From Bretschneidera sinensis (taxonomy: Eukaryota; Streptophyta; Magnoliopsida; Brassicales; Akaniaceae), in NCBI GenBank assembly GCA_023935145.1, contig CM043698.1, positions 64,626,001-64,690,000 of the forward strand: 64,000 nucleotides of DNA, read 5' to 3'. The translations under genes and the position numbers were made by a program. This document shows positions 35,721 through 47,600 of the stretch, in pieces. Under the pieces are notes generated by a model. That model had not been told where the DNA came from. It ran no database searches and saw only the letters and a list, made by a program, of their open reading frames with translations. Within the stretch, counting starts at the first letter, position 1; the number at the start of each line of letters is the position of its first letter.

Positions 35721-35947
35721 AGTTTATTTTTTTTTAAAGAATTCTATAAAACCTCACCGACTAATAGAAAATAATTACAGAAGAAAAGAAGATGGAATCA
35801 TAAACAAGTAGCATGAATAGTTGAATATTATAGAATTTTCCTTTTTAATTATCACAATAAAAAATTTATCAAGAGAGAGAACTTATGTAACTCAATTTGA
35901 GTATATAAATAACTGTATATGATCAACTTATCATAACAACACACTGA

Positions 35948-36060
35948 GGCGGTGGCTTAGTGGTGTGCGGGAGACTCATCAATCTGCATGCGTGAGATTG
36001 TTGGTCTGACTCTTTGCCTCATTAGCGCTCAATATGTACCACGTAAGTCTTTTTTTCTTG
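35948..36060 (+). mobile_element. tRNA-derived SINE-like unit
   Basis: GGTGGCTTAGTGGTGTGCG contains an A-box-like TGGCTTAGTGG. About 45 bp downstream, TTGGTCTGACTC resembles a degenerate B box. The unit ends in a T-rich stretch (CTTTTTTTCTTG). Spacing and order fit a plant SINE with an internal Pol III promoter. Flanking repeats were not confirmed, and a decayed tRNA pseudogene is an alternative. Confidence 0.5.
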
Positions 36061-36393
36061 TAAAAAAGGATTTTATTGGTGAAATCACGGCTTCACAACC
36101 TCATAAACACGAAGCATAAGTTTGCGCCACATCTTTTTATTTTCTTTTGGAGATGAAGTCAATATGGTTTAACTTGAACATTTTTTAATTTGTAAAAGAT
36201 TATAAATCAATTAATTACTATGCTTATATTATGGAATATGGGATCTATCTATATAATATTTAACAATGATTTTATGTTGCGTCATGCTGACATAACATTG
36301 CATGGAATAAGATTTTCAAATTTGATTTTTTTTCTGTTTTTAATTAACATTATCTTAATTAATTGATTATTTTTATAGACCTGAATCAATCTG

Positions 36394-36394
<1 letters not shown>

Positions 36395-36431
<37 letters not shown>
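36395..36431. repeat. (TA)n microsatellite
   Basis: About 18 TA units in AT-rich intergenic DNA. Confidence 0.95.
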
Positions 36432-36434
<3 letters not shown>

Positions 36435-36741
36435 AAGTTTCTTTCCATTTTAACGACATAAATCATGACATTACGTCAATTGATTATTTTCTATATATAG
36501 ACTAAAGTGTAATGTTGCATAATTCCATATTGATCAGGAAAGAATTATTGGGTTTATGTCCCGATGCAGTAAAAATAAGAGATGAAATTCGATAAAAGTC
36601 TGATTGTTCAAGCTGTGAACAGGATATGATGATTGGGTCATCTCTTGGAAAAAAAAAAACGGTGAGATGAGTGTTTACCTAAAACCTGGTTAGATCTCGA
36701 TGCAATACTATCTTTTAATGGTAAACTCCTAATAAAATTTT

Positions 36742-37654
36742 GGGTAGTGATATTGACGCTCCACAAATGGTTTATTGACACTTCACTTATTTTTTCAGTT
36801 GCTAAAACTTACAATAATACCCTTAATTAATATTAGTCCATCTTTTGACTTTTAAAATACAAAATATTATCATTTATTCATTTCACAAGTTTTCATAACA
36901 TTAAACATTTTATTAACACTTTTTCTTCATCTCTAACTCTTTATCGTATTCATTTTTGCAATAAAAACTTTTCAACATTAATTTTATTTATTTATTCACT
37001 TTTTTTTTTGTTTTTTTTACTATGAGCCAAAAAAGTTTTAGACAAAAGCAGATAGTCTGTGAAAACTGCCCTTATAAAAGCATAAAATTTTGAGCTTGTA
37101 GTCAAGTACAAAATGTGTGCGAATATTAGAGATGAGCTGACAAAATGGATGAGAAAGTGCTAAAATTATCATCCACAGCTCTTCGAAAGATTTTGCAACT
37201 GGTTTTAAGAAGAATAAATTTTAAGTATTGAATGCAACAACACATTATAAAATTTAATTGAAATCAATGTGATAAAAAAATAATATAAATGAAGAAATTA
37301 CCAATATCAATTGTGTCCAAATAAGAAAGAGGATCATTGAACCATTTGTATTCAAAAGATTAAAAAACTCTTTAAGTTCTGAATTTTTTTCAAGATTAAC
37401 ATCTATTGCTATGAAAAAGTAAAGATGGAAGTAGAAAAGAAAAAAAAGATATGGCTGCAAAATGAAAAAGGTAAAGATCTAGAAATAAAAGAAAGTATTA
37501 ATAAAATGTTTTGCATCATGAAAACTTGCGAAAAAAATAAATAGTAATATTAGTAAAAAAAATAACATTAATTAAGAGTATTATTATAAATTTTAACAAT
37601 AAAAAAAATAAGTATAATACTAATAATCATTTGTGGAGTGCTAATATTGCACCC
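36742..37654. mobile_element. MULE-type non-autonomous element with very long terminal inverted repeats
   Basis: The left end GGGTAGTGATATTGACGCTC and the right end GAGTGCTAATATTGCACCC pair as inverted repeats. Similarity continues inward for roughly 230-250 bp on each side; for example, CACAAGTTTTCATAACATTA pairs with TCATGAAAACTTGCG-type sequence. The flanks TAAAATTTT (36733-36741) and TAAATTTTT (37655-37663) match at 8 of 9 positions, as expected for a Mutator target duplication. There is no transposase. Confidence 0.82.
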
Positions 37655-37663
37655 TAAATTTTT

Positions 37664-38479
37664 TGTCCAAAACTTGTCACTTTCATATTTCTTTGTATTG
37701 GGTTTCAAATATAACCCGCAGAGACTCTGGGTGCTCTGCTAGCATATAATTTTAAGACAATCTAATACAAATAACAATTAATAACTTTAGATTTAATAAT
37801 TTAACAAACTAAAGCATTCAGTATTAAAGGTATACAAATTGAAAACATATCAAATCAGTAGATAATTATAAAAATTAAAAACAAAATACTTGAAAAAGTA
37901 AGTCACGTCTAATTCAATCAATTTCTATATCACTAATCTCATGGCATCAAAGCATATTTTATAAAAACAATTTTATTTTATGTACTATTTTTTTCTTACT
38001 AAATAAAAAAAAAAACACTATGAAATTTTCTCACATGTATTCAAATATTCTCATCTCTTGAAAATATAAGACAAAAATAAATTAAAATCATTAGGTTGAA
38101 ATTAACTATCAAAAGTCTAATCTAGATAATATTTAAGATTTTAAATTTTGTTAAGAATATTCATTTTTTTTTATAATCAAGCTAACATGATCTATCTTAG
38201 TTATTAGTTAAGTATTTTATTTTTTTTAAAAATAAAAATAATTATAGAGATCAAATCGATGAGAATATTGAACAATACAAATACTTGAGGCTTACTGAAT
38301 AAAAACAAGTACTGAAAGCTGTTTGGAGAGAAACAGAGTTTCAAGTCCCAAATTCTCCACAATTTCACGACTTAGAGAGACGTTTTCACGCGTGTATTGT
38401 ACAAAGATACAACACACTATTTCTCTCGTTACCACCACATTTGTCAAAGTCACTGTATACCGAACATATATTTGTATGC
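37664..38479. other. AT-rich stretch, no gene seen
   Basis: Mostly AT-rich sequence with poly-A and poly-T runs. From about 38290 it may already belong to the copia element on the minus strand, but I recognise no domain there. Confidence 0.35.
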
Positions 38480-39494
38480 ACACATCTCAAATTCTCAGTC
38501 TGACTAAAGCTAGAGTTATTCTTTACTGTACTGAATTCTCATGCTCTGTATGAGATGAAAAACTCTTGATTTGAACCACAATGCTAGGAAACTGCTGCTG
38601 AATCAACAACCCAATCAATATCAGAACATGATTTCACTCTTCAAATTCACAAGCAACACAACCTCTTCATCATTTAAGCATCTACAACAGTATTCTTGTC
38701 TTCGGTCGTCTTTTGATGTTTTTCTTTCATTTGCTCTTGCTTCAGAACCCTGCAATTTCTTTTGAAATGGCTCAGAGCTTGTTGCAGTAATAACATCTCA
38801 CTCCGAACTCCGACCTGTCTTTGGACTTACCACGACCATTAGAGCCCCTGCTTTTACTTCTACTTTTGTTCTCTATTGTAAAGGCTTGCTCATCAACTGT
38901 GCCCAAATCTTTTTTATTAATCTCTTTATTGAAAATACTATTTTGACCATAAACAAATTGAGCACGTCGTTCGGAGCAACATTCACCAAAGTCTCAACTA
39001 GCAGGCAAGGAATTTAAAAGAAAAAGTGTTTGCAACTCATCATCTAATACTATTTTCATAATAGACAATTGATTCACAAGATTTTGAAAATAATTCAAGT
39101 ATTCGATAATTGAATGTCTTTCTTTGTACTTTAAATTCATAAGCTTTCTCATCACACAAACTTTACTATATGTCGTCTTACTCTCGTAAAGCAACTCTAA
39201 TGCATTCCAAAGAAATTTAGAATTTGTCTCATTGGCAACAAGATAGAAGACTCTGTCATCTATCCACTGCCTAATGACAGCAACAGTCTTTCTGCTCATT
39301 ATTTCCCATTCTTTGTCGGTCTTGTCATTCAGCTTGACTTCATCACCTTTAATGGCATCATAAACGTCTTTGTAATAAGGATAATCCTTTATCTTTGGTT
39401 TTAATATCGAATAGTCAGATACTGTCAATTTAAACATAGTACCTAAACTTTCATCCATGTTGAAACACAAGCAACCTACGCTCTGATACCACTT
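38480..39494 (-). pseudogene. Ty1-copia gag and protease start, remnant
   Basis: The gag (UBN2-type) domain reads openly from about 39456 to 38994 (MDESLGTMFKLTVSDYSILK ... YFQNLVNQLSIM). It continues in broken frames to a zinc knuckle start CYYCNKL (about 38795) and a protease-like VVDSAA. The primer-binding site is seen on the plus strand as CTCTGATACCA (39481-39491), next to the LTR end at 39494. Everything beyond the protease start is missing, so this is the 5' end of a dead copia element. Confidence 0.82.
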
Positions 39495-40150
39495 GTCGGA
39501 AAAAAAAAACGATGTCAACAATATCCAAGTACTGATATTTTCAAGTTAAGATCACAAATAAATATCAAACACAACCCAGCAATATGCTGAGGAAACTAAC
39601 AAGCACATCAAGTGGACAGCAAATTAACACGGAAATACCTTCCACTGTAGAGCCAAAAAAAATAAAAATAGAGCAACTTCAATACGAAAATGATGATTAC
39701 AAAACAATACAAATATTACATCTCCAAAAATTACACTGCAATGCTTTCACCATAATAAACGCTAATATTTGTGAAGTCTCCATGCTTCAACAAACTTGGA
39801 CAGTATTGAAGAATTCGTATAGGAATAACTTGATTATCCGTGATCAAACCACTAAACTTACGCCCTAGAAAAATCCCCAGATTGTTGTCTCCGTTTTCTC
39901 CTCTCCTCTGTCGGCCAAAAAGAAAAAGATAAAAGATTTTTTTTTATAAAAAAAACACTCACCGCTGTATAAAACCCCCTTTTTTCTTTCACTTCATCAA
40001 AGAAGTTCTTCAAAGACCATCAAATGAGCCCAGGCTCCCTATTTACAGAGAACCAAGAAACCAGTTATCGCCGTAAAGGCGGCAACTCTAAGTCGGACAA
40101 GTCGCTGACTTTCCAAGTAAAGGAAAGAGGAATTTATTTCCTTTCATCAT
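39494..40150 (-). repeat. Probable LTR of the minus-strand copia element
   Basis: It begins on the plus strand with TGTCGGAAAA, immediately after the primer-binding site. Only this inner boundary is solid. The outer boundary near 40150 is a guess from the change in sequence character. No second LTR was found. Confidence 0.5.
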
Positions 40151-40520
40151 GGGGCATTGGGGTCCCAAAAATTTAACCAGTAAAAGCACCATCAAAACTT
40201 GATAAAAATCGCTCACATGAACTTAGAATACCAAAAAAGACCATGGGAAACATAAGCTAAAATAGATCAGAGATGACAAGGAATAAAACTCCATGAAAAC
40301 AATGTGAACTAATTAAGATAGATCAGATCCATATACATAAGTAAAAAAGCAAAATAAATAAAGACAAAAAAAAAGTGTGAAGACAATACCAATTGTAGCC
40401 TTTCCCTTAAGCACAGCTTCAATAAAGCAACACTTCTCCGCTGTGGAGTCTAAAGTTAGGAGGAGTGAGACGAAGGAACAAACAGATCCAGCATGTAGAT
40501 TTGTTTTTCTAACGGGACTT

Positions 40521-40606
40521 GGAGTAGGTTTAGAAGTTGAAATGACATATTACTCTTACTTTTGGAGTAGGTTTAGAAGTTGAAATGACATATTACTCTT
40601 ACTTTG
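40521..40606. repeat. 43-bp tandem duplication
   Basis: The unit GGAGTAGGTTTAGAAGTTGA... starts at 40521 and again at 40564 and is nearly identical in both copies. Confidence 0.9.
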
Positions 40607-41606
40607 GGTATTGGTCATCAGCCAATATATCTTTACATAATCCATATAAATAACTTTATTTATAATCAATATAAATAACTTACATATTGATTATTAAAAT
40701 TTTAATATTTTATAATCCTAAAATCTTAACATTAGTTTGTTTTACCAATAAGCTAAAGCTTTATTATATAATTTAATTCTCATGATAAATCTTTTTAATT
40801 CGAGTAATGATCATATGAGGTTTTTTTTTTCTACTATCATTACCTTACGACGCTTCATGTTTTTTTCAACTACATTAACCTAAATATTGAGAATTCTGGC
40901 AATATGCTTCATAGTTCATAAATAAATAACATAGCTTCTGATCAGTCATCATTTAAGTGCATAGCTTCTGATGAGTTTTATTTTTCTTTCAGGAATAAAA
41001 ATATGTTAAGAGCTTTTCGCCTTTATCAATTTCTTACAACTTACAACATCGCTCATACAATCAACAAATCTAGGGCATGCAGTAATCTGTTTTACCCGTT
41101 AACAATGTGCTAACAAATCCAAAGGCCACCATCAACTGCATGCACTTAAATACCAAATAAGAAGAAAATTAAAAACAGAAATATATGAAATCGTACAGTT
41201 TATATTGAGTAATACAAGATTACCAGACATTCCGAGTAACAAGACAAATAAGAACAGATGCCTCTAATTCCATAAAAGTGAAATCAAGCAACCTTGACGG
41301 TACCTATACTTGATCCCAATAACAATTTTAAAGTGGTGATAAAAGAAAGGAGACAAAACCTATGAACCTGACTTGCATGATACAAGAGTATTATTACCAG
41401 ATTAACAGAGGACCAAAGAAAACGGAAAGAAAGCACAGATAATGGAAAAGAAACCCCATCAAGCCTAACACCCAAGTCCATGGGGGTTGCAATTCTTTCT
41501 ACAAGGTTATCTATTTTGCAGCTATCCACTTCTGATCTCGACCAAAAAACAGAAAGAGAAGGCCAAAATAATAAAGGCAAAATGAAACAATCAGTGTATC
41601 AAACAA
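40607..41606. other. Spacer and gamma-COP 3' UTR
   Basis: The AT-rich part to about 41200 shows nothing recognisable. The last 300-400 bases before the stop codon at 41609-41607 are less AT-rich and probably form the gamma-COP 3' UTR (minus strand). Confidence 0.45.
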
Positions 41607-44600
41607 CTAGCCGCTTGCTACAATTTCATGAATGGCATCACTGACATATACATCCTCGGATCTAACAGCAAGTTTCATTGCAACCTCCCTGGTGGCATCA
41701 ATTCCAAATTGCAATCTCACAAGCACCTTCACATTACCTATGTATACACCAGACAGTAAACAAGTGTGTGACCTTGAATTGCTTGGAACAACCTCTGTAC
41801 CCTGAACAACACCAGAAAATAAAGAAAGGAAAAATGATCTCAGTTTCCAGATATAAAATAGAACAAATATAACTCAATAACATCCTTGAACTGCACTAGC
41901 TAAACAATAAATAAGCAACATGCTTATTTAACATTGCACCATGGAGTGTAGAAACATGAAATTAGTCCGAGTAATTGCTATATGATCTCTTACACAGAAG
42001 TTCCATAGTATCAACAAGTTAAGCTACCAAAAACTTTCTAAGGCACATTCAGGCCATATATCAAAATTTTTTTGCAACCCCATTCGCCAGATATGGCAAT
42101 CAACATGGTTGTCTTAAACATTTAAGGGTCCATAACTGAAAAATAATCATACTTGTGACAATAAACTTACCTCACAGGGCTGCAAGCCGAGAAGACTGAT
42201 GACAGCACTTACAGCTCCAGCCAAGCTCTCCCTGGGGCCAAGGCCATATTCATCTACACGCTCACAATCTGGACCCATGCTTTCCCATGCATTTCTGAAA
42301 TTAGAGACACCAACTTTCAACATGTAATCTGCTGCAACAACCTCAAGGTCCTCCAGCTGGTACTCATCTTCTACACCATCTTCCTCTGCCTCTCCAGTAG
42401 TTGGATCAACCTGGTAAAACCATGAAGCATGTAAGATATGAAAATCCTAATTGTCCATTGATATGACATGCTGTTTTGGTCGGACTCAATTATGGATTTC
42501 TGATCACATTCTTTGCTCTTTCATCAGGCAGGCTTATGTGATTAGTTCATATGTTTTAGCTAAACTGACAAAAAATCTAGAGCCCAAATGTTAAAAGACT
42601 TCATTATGGTCCAATAAAAAAAATTTCACAATTTTTACAACACTTGGAACCAGTTTCAACCAAATGCTAATATATCAAAGTTACGAAACACTAATGAGAG
42701 GATGTAGCTACTGATTTCCATATTATATTGAAAAATTATAGAACCCAAGGAAAAAGTAGAAGCATCACACCCTCCCATAAACAAGGAAGAAATATACCTC
42801 CTTAACAAAGAACCTCAGCATGTTTGAGAACTTTCCTACTGCAGTAACTCCTTCTGGCTTCTCAAATGCTACAAAGGTCTGACCGGGTGAATCGTAAGGA
42901 AGTGATCTTAGGGGCTTGGTTGCTACTTCACTGAAATCCTCTGCTTCTGAGGCATCCACAACAACAGTGACCTGGCAACAGAGAAAGAATTGTCAATAGA
43001 GTCCAAGGTAGGTTCGGAATAATGAACTGCTGCATTCTCTAAGTTGGTCGTTACATTTTCTAGTAACTGCTCAGGAATTGTATTAGTGCAGTTGTACTGA
43101 AACACAACATGCTTATCAAAAATGTGCTTGACAACATTTACTGCATATTCTGTCTCTGCTTCTGTAAGCTCCACGGGTGCAGAAGACTGGAAAATGAAAA
43201 ATAATACAATAATAAGACCCAAATGACCAATATATCAAACAAAATCATAACATGCATATACTGCATGTAAGGAAAACTCAGTCATAATAGTAGAATACCT
43301 TGAAAAGCGTGCCAAAGTTTGCAAATTCAGGAATACTTGAAAGTAGCCTTTCAAAAACGTCAACACCAGATGCAGGGCCACTTGGAGGAGCACCAAGACC
43401 AGTTGGCTTTTTACCAGGGGCTTTCTTCTCCGCAAGTGGCTGAGACTTGACCTCCTTGGGCACAGAATTGATATCAAAGGATTCCTCAGAAGGCTCCTGT
43501 ATCCACAAACCTATGAGATGATGACCTCAACAGGAAAAACATGCAAAGAAACAGGAGGGAATTTACATAATTTTTCAAACTAGTCTCCAGGTTGACAAGA
43601 GGGACATCAAGTGATCCAAAGAGAAAATCCTTTACATCTTTGTCAGTTTCGACAACAGAACCATCACCACCAAATGTATTCAGATATAGAGTAGCCCTGT
43701 CACGAACCTGCAAATAAAGCAGAGCATATACTGCTTAAAACAACCTAAAGGGCAGAAAAAATTCACAGCTTTACAGAAAAGAGGAAAATATTAGACCTTC
43801 CAAAGCTAGAAGAACTAAATCCAAAGAAAGAACAGGGCTACACACACGGCAAACCACCTAAACACATGCAGAAATGCATACAAGTGAAAATGCAAAGATA
43901 AATGCACACGTACGTTAAAGACAACCGACATAAAAAGGGAAAAACTCCAGGAATATATTTATGACATAGAAACTCACCTCATCATCACTGTCATAGAGAC
44001 AGCGCTTCAGCAGAACATGTATACGAGGCTGCAACAGAGCATTCAGTGAGGTCTCAGTTATTAAGTAAAAAGTGACACATTTCTGGTTGAGAAGGGAGGG
44101 CTAATAACATGATAATACCTTCAATGAATCAACCATAGCCCCAAACTTTGCTAGTGTGCTAACAGCACTGGCTCGAACAGTTGCATTCTCAAGATGTACA
44201 CGATTATAAATGTACCGTATATATTTGCTGGGATCTAAGGTTTTTGGGCCTTCAATCCCTAGAAAATGGAGGATCTAAGAATACAAAGATGATAAATGAA
44301 GTTAGAAAAAGAACACTACGAACTCAAAATTAGAGCTCCATATTAATGATGGAGAAAAGTGTGACCTGTGTGGAAAGATAAGTGAATTCACAATCTTCAA
44401 TGAACTCGCATAAATGAAGCAACCCACTTTCCTTAGCATCAGGGATATCTCTAATGAGAATCACAATTGAATCTACAATTGCCTTTTTGTACTCGAATCC
44501 ACCTTCTTCCCTAAGAATATTGCTTAAAAAGTTCATCCTGAAATAACAAGGGACAAAAAACATTTACCTGGGCCACTTGAAATGAACTGTGTCATAATCC

Positions 44601-47600
44601 CCAACATATTCAGCATAACATCATATAAAATGCATCCAATCTGTGGATAGAAACAATAAGATAAGGCTTGCAACTTATCACTTACAGAGATCTGTACTTT
44701 AATGGAAACTTCAAACATAATGATCTTATGGCTTCAACTACAACAATTTTGAACTCATCAGCAATATCTGACATGAAATTTGTTATCTGCTTCATCAGAC
44801 GATCGACACTTGACTCATTTCCTGTCTTGAGAAGTGTAGTGATTGCAAGTGTAGCAATGCTTCTATTCTGGTCAGAAATTAAACTCTCCATATCAATGTT
44901 GCAGTTGGTGACAGCCATGGGATGGGTCATTGCAACCTGCAAAAATTCAAACTTAAGATTAATGAGGCTAAAAATATTTGCTTGACTCCATTTAGGAACG
45001 AGATGAAGTTTCCAAATGAAAACCAATTGACTGCCTTTCTAAAGTTAGTAAGCGAGCATATCAATGAAACCTTCAACAAATTCCATGATAAATTTACCCC
45101 CGTTTCCCCAAACTACAGAAAAAAGCAATCCTCCCCTTCCAACAGACTAGTTTCTTTCACTGAGAAAAAGAATAAAAACACCATACTATCAAACTATCAA
45201 TAATATGTACCCGTTCTATCTGTGGGAACTATTTTGAAAGCTCATTTACTTCTAGAAGAGTAAATGTATATAAGAAGAAAAAGATATATATTAGTATAAA
45301 TGTAGTATATACTTGAAAATTACAATTGAAACTAATAGACTGTTTAAAAAATAATCTAATTGAAAATTAAAATTAAAATCAATAAAATGTATAAGAAAAA
45401 TATAACCAAATCACTGCCTTTTTTAATGTTTTTACGTGCCTCAATTTGGATTCGAAATTATCACCATATTATTTCAGCAGCATAATCTCTCTTATGTTTA
45501 TCTTATGGTAAAAATTTAAAAGGTCTATCTTTATAAAAATGGTCCCATACAATTCATGAAGCCCGTGCATATCACAGATCTGTACAATAAAATAATTACA
45601 ATACAACAGTACTAAACTTTTCCCAAAATTACATTGTTTTAATAACATAAATTAGAAAAAAAATGATTGCCATGTGTAGAAATGTAGAACATCAAAGAAA
45701 AATAAATAAATGACCGCTACATGGCGGTATTTGAAACTTTTATTTAATATATGATCCCATAAATTCAATTTGTTGAAGACCTATTTTATTTTAGACTTTT
45801 GCAGGGTTTACAAGTTGTACCCTAATATACCTTGCATTACCACAAATACTATAACATCTTAAAAAAGAGTGATAAAAATTCACATGGCAAAAGGATAGAG
45901 CCCTTCTCTTTAAGCCTCCATAATAGATTATTCCACCAGATTCCCTAACAAGCATCCTGATCGAATTTGGTTAACTAAATTTATTTATTTATTTTTGGGA
46001 AAATTACATTTACCCACCCATAGTATGTCCCTAACCTACTGATAAACACCCGTAGTTTCAAAAACTACATATAGCCCCCTTGACTGATGTTGACAGTCAA
46101 AAATCAGTTAAGTTTTAACTGAAAAGAAAGAAATACTAAAATACCCCTTCTAGATTAGTTAAAGTCAAACATTTTCTTCTTCTTTTATTTATTTTTCTTC
46201 TTCAAGTTCCCTGTACTTCTTCTCAAAACCGTGTTTCTCATTATCTTCTCTCAAAATTCCTCTCTTCTCAACATCACTCATTATTCAACAATCTCTAATT
46301 TTGTTCAAATACCCTAGCCTCTCAACTCGCCAAGACCCGACATTCGTTGACTGAACTCATTGTCTCGCTAAAAAATCGCTCCAATTTTGCACAGTCCAAC
46401 TTCCCCCATTCGTTCCACACACTTGACTCAATCCATGTCACAAGCCTAGTAGCTCCACTCAGCAACAAGGTTTCAGATCAGGAGCTCGCCTCTTCTATGC
46501 TCAGCGTCCTTGTTACTCACTCACTCCACTAAGTTGATTAATCTTGAGTTAAGAGCTCACAATGAAGAGCTAATTTTAAATTACAGCATTTATCAACTTC
46601 TTAGCCTTCTCTATGCTAGTTAAAGTCTCTATTATCTCCACAGGTCTCATCAAGGAATTCGGATCAGCATCCCTCATAGTTTGAATTTTCGCACCTGAAT
46701 TGTACTGCAGGTACCATATAGTATCCCCACCTTTGCCAATAAGATTCCCAACCTGAAACACCATTCACATAGTTGTTTTGTTTGGGTCATGTAGTTTAGT
46801 TTTTGTTTTTTGTTTTTTTTCAATGATTTTATGCATATTGATAACAATATTGGCATTTTTTTTATTAAAAAAAAAAACAATGGTGGTGCCATTATGGAAG
46901 AAACTTGAAGAACAATGGCTTGGGGAAGATGAAGGTCAAGGTCTACTTAAAGCAAGTGTAAAGGATTAAAACCCCTAAAAGGTATTATCGGGTTATTTCC
47001 AAATAAATGCTAATGTAGAGTGGTTGTTGACCAAAGTTAACATATTTGACTAACCATGATTTGACGGTACGGGGTATTTGTCATCTAAAATCAAATTATG
47101 AATAAGACAAAGGGGTATATGTAAATTTTGAAACTAGGGGTCCTCATCTATAGCTTAGGCCATACTATGGGTGGGTAAATGTAATTTTCCTTTTATTTTT
47201 TTAAGTTTGTCACATTTATTTGTTAATTTTAATCTTGTTAATTTTTTTTTAAAAGAAATTTTGTTGATTCTTTTAATTTATGGAAATAAAGAATATTCTC
47301 TATTGCATTTGTTTTTAATTATTTTTAGTCAACCACACTAAACTTTAATGTTTCCCATTTTTAATTTTAAACTTAACTCTAATTATATTTAGTCAACCAT
47401 ACTATACATTAATTTTCCTCACTTATAACTTAAACTTAACTTAGAAGGAGGTGGACACATGGCGGGAGTCTAAGGCCTCCAGCCCTATGCTTCAATATAA
47501 ATAAATAAACTGCAAGAGTGCAACTTGTGGCAGGAGAAAGAAAAATCAGGCAACCTTGTTCAAAGTGCGGACGGCAGCAAATCTCAACACTGGCTTGGAA

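Noticed and set aside
44668..45203. Plus-strand frames across gamma-COP exon 9 and intron 8
   Set aside because: They run antisense to a well-supported exon and lack any domain.
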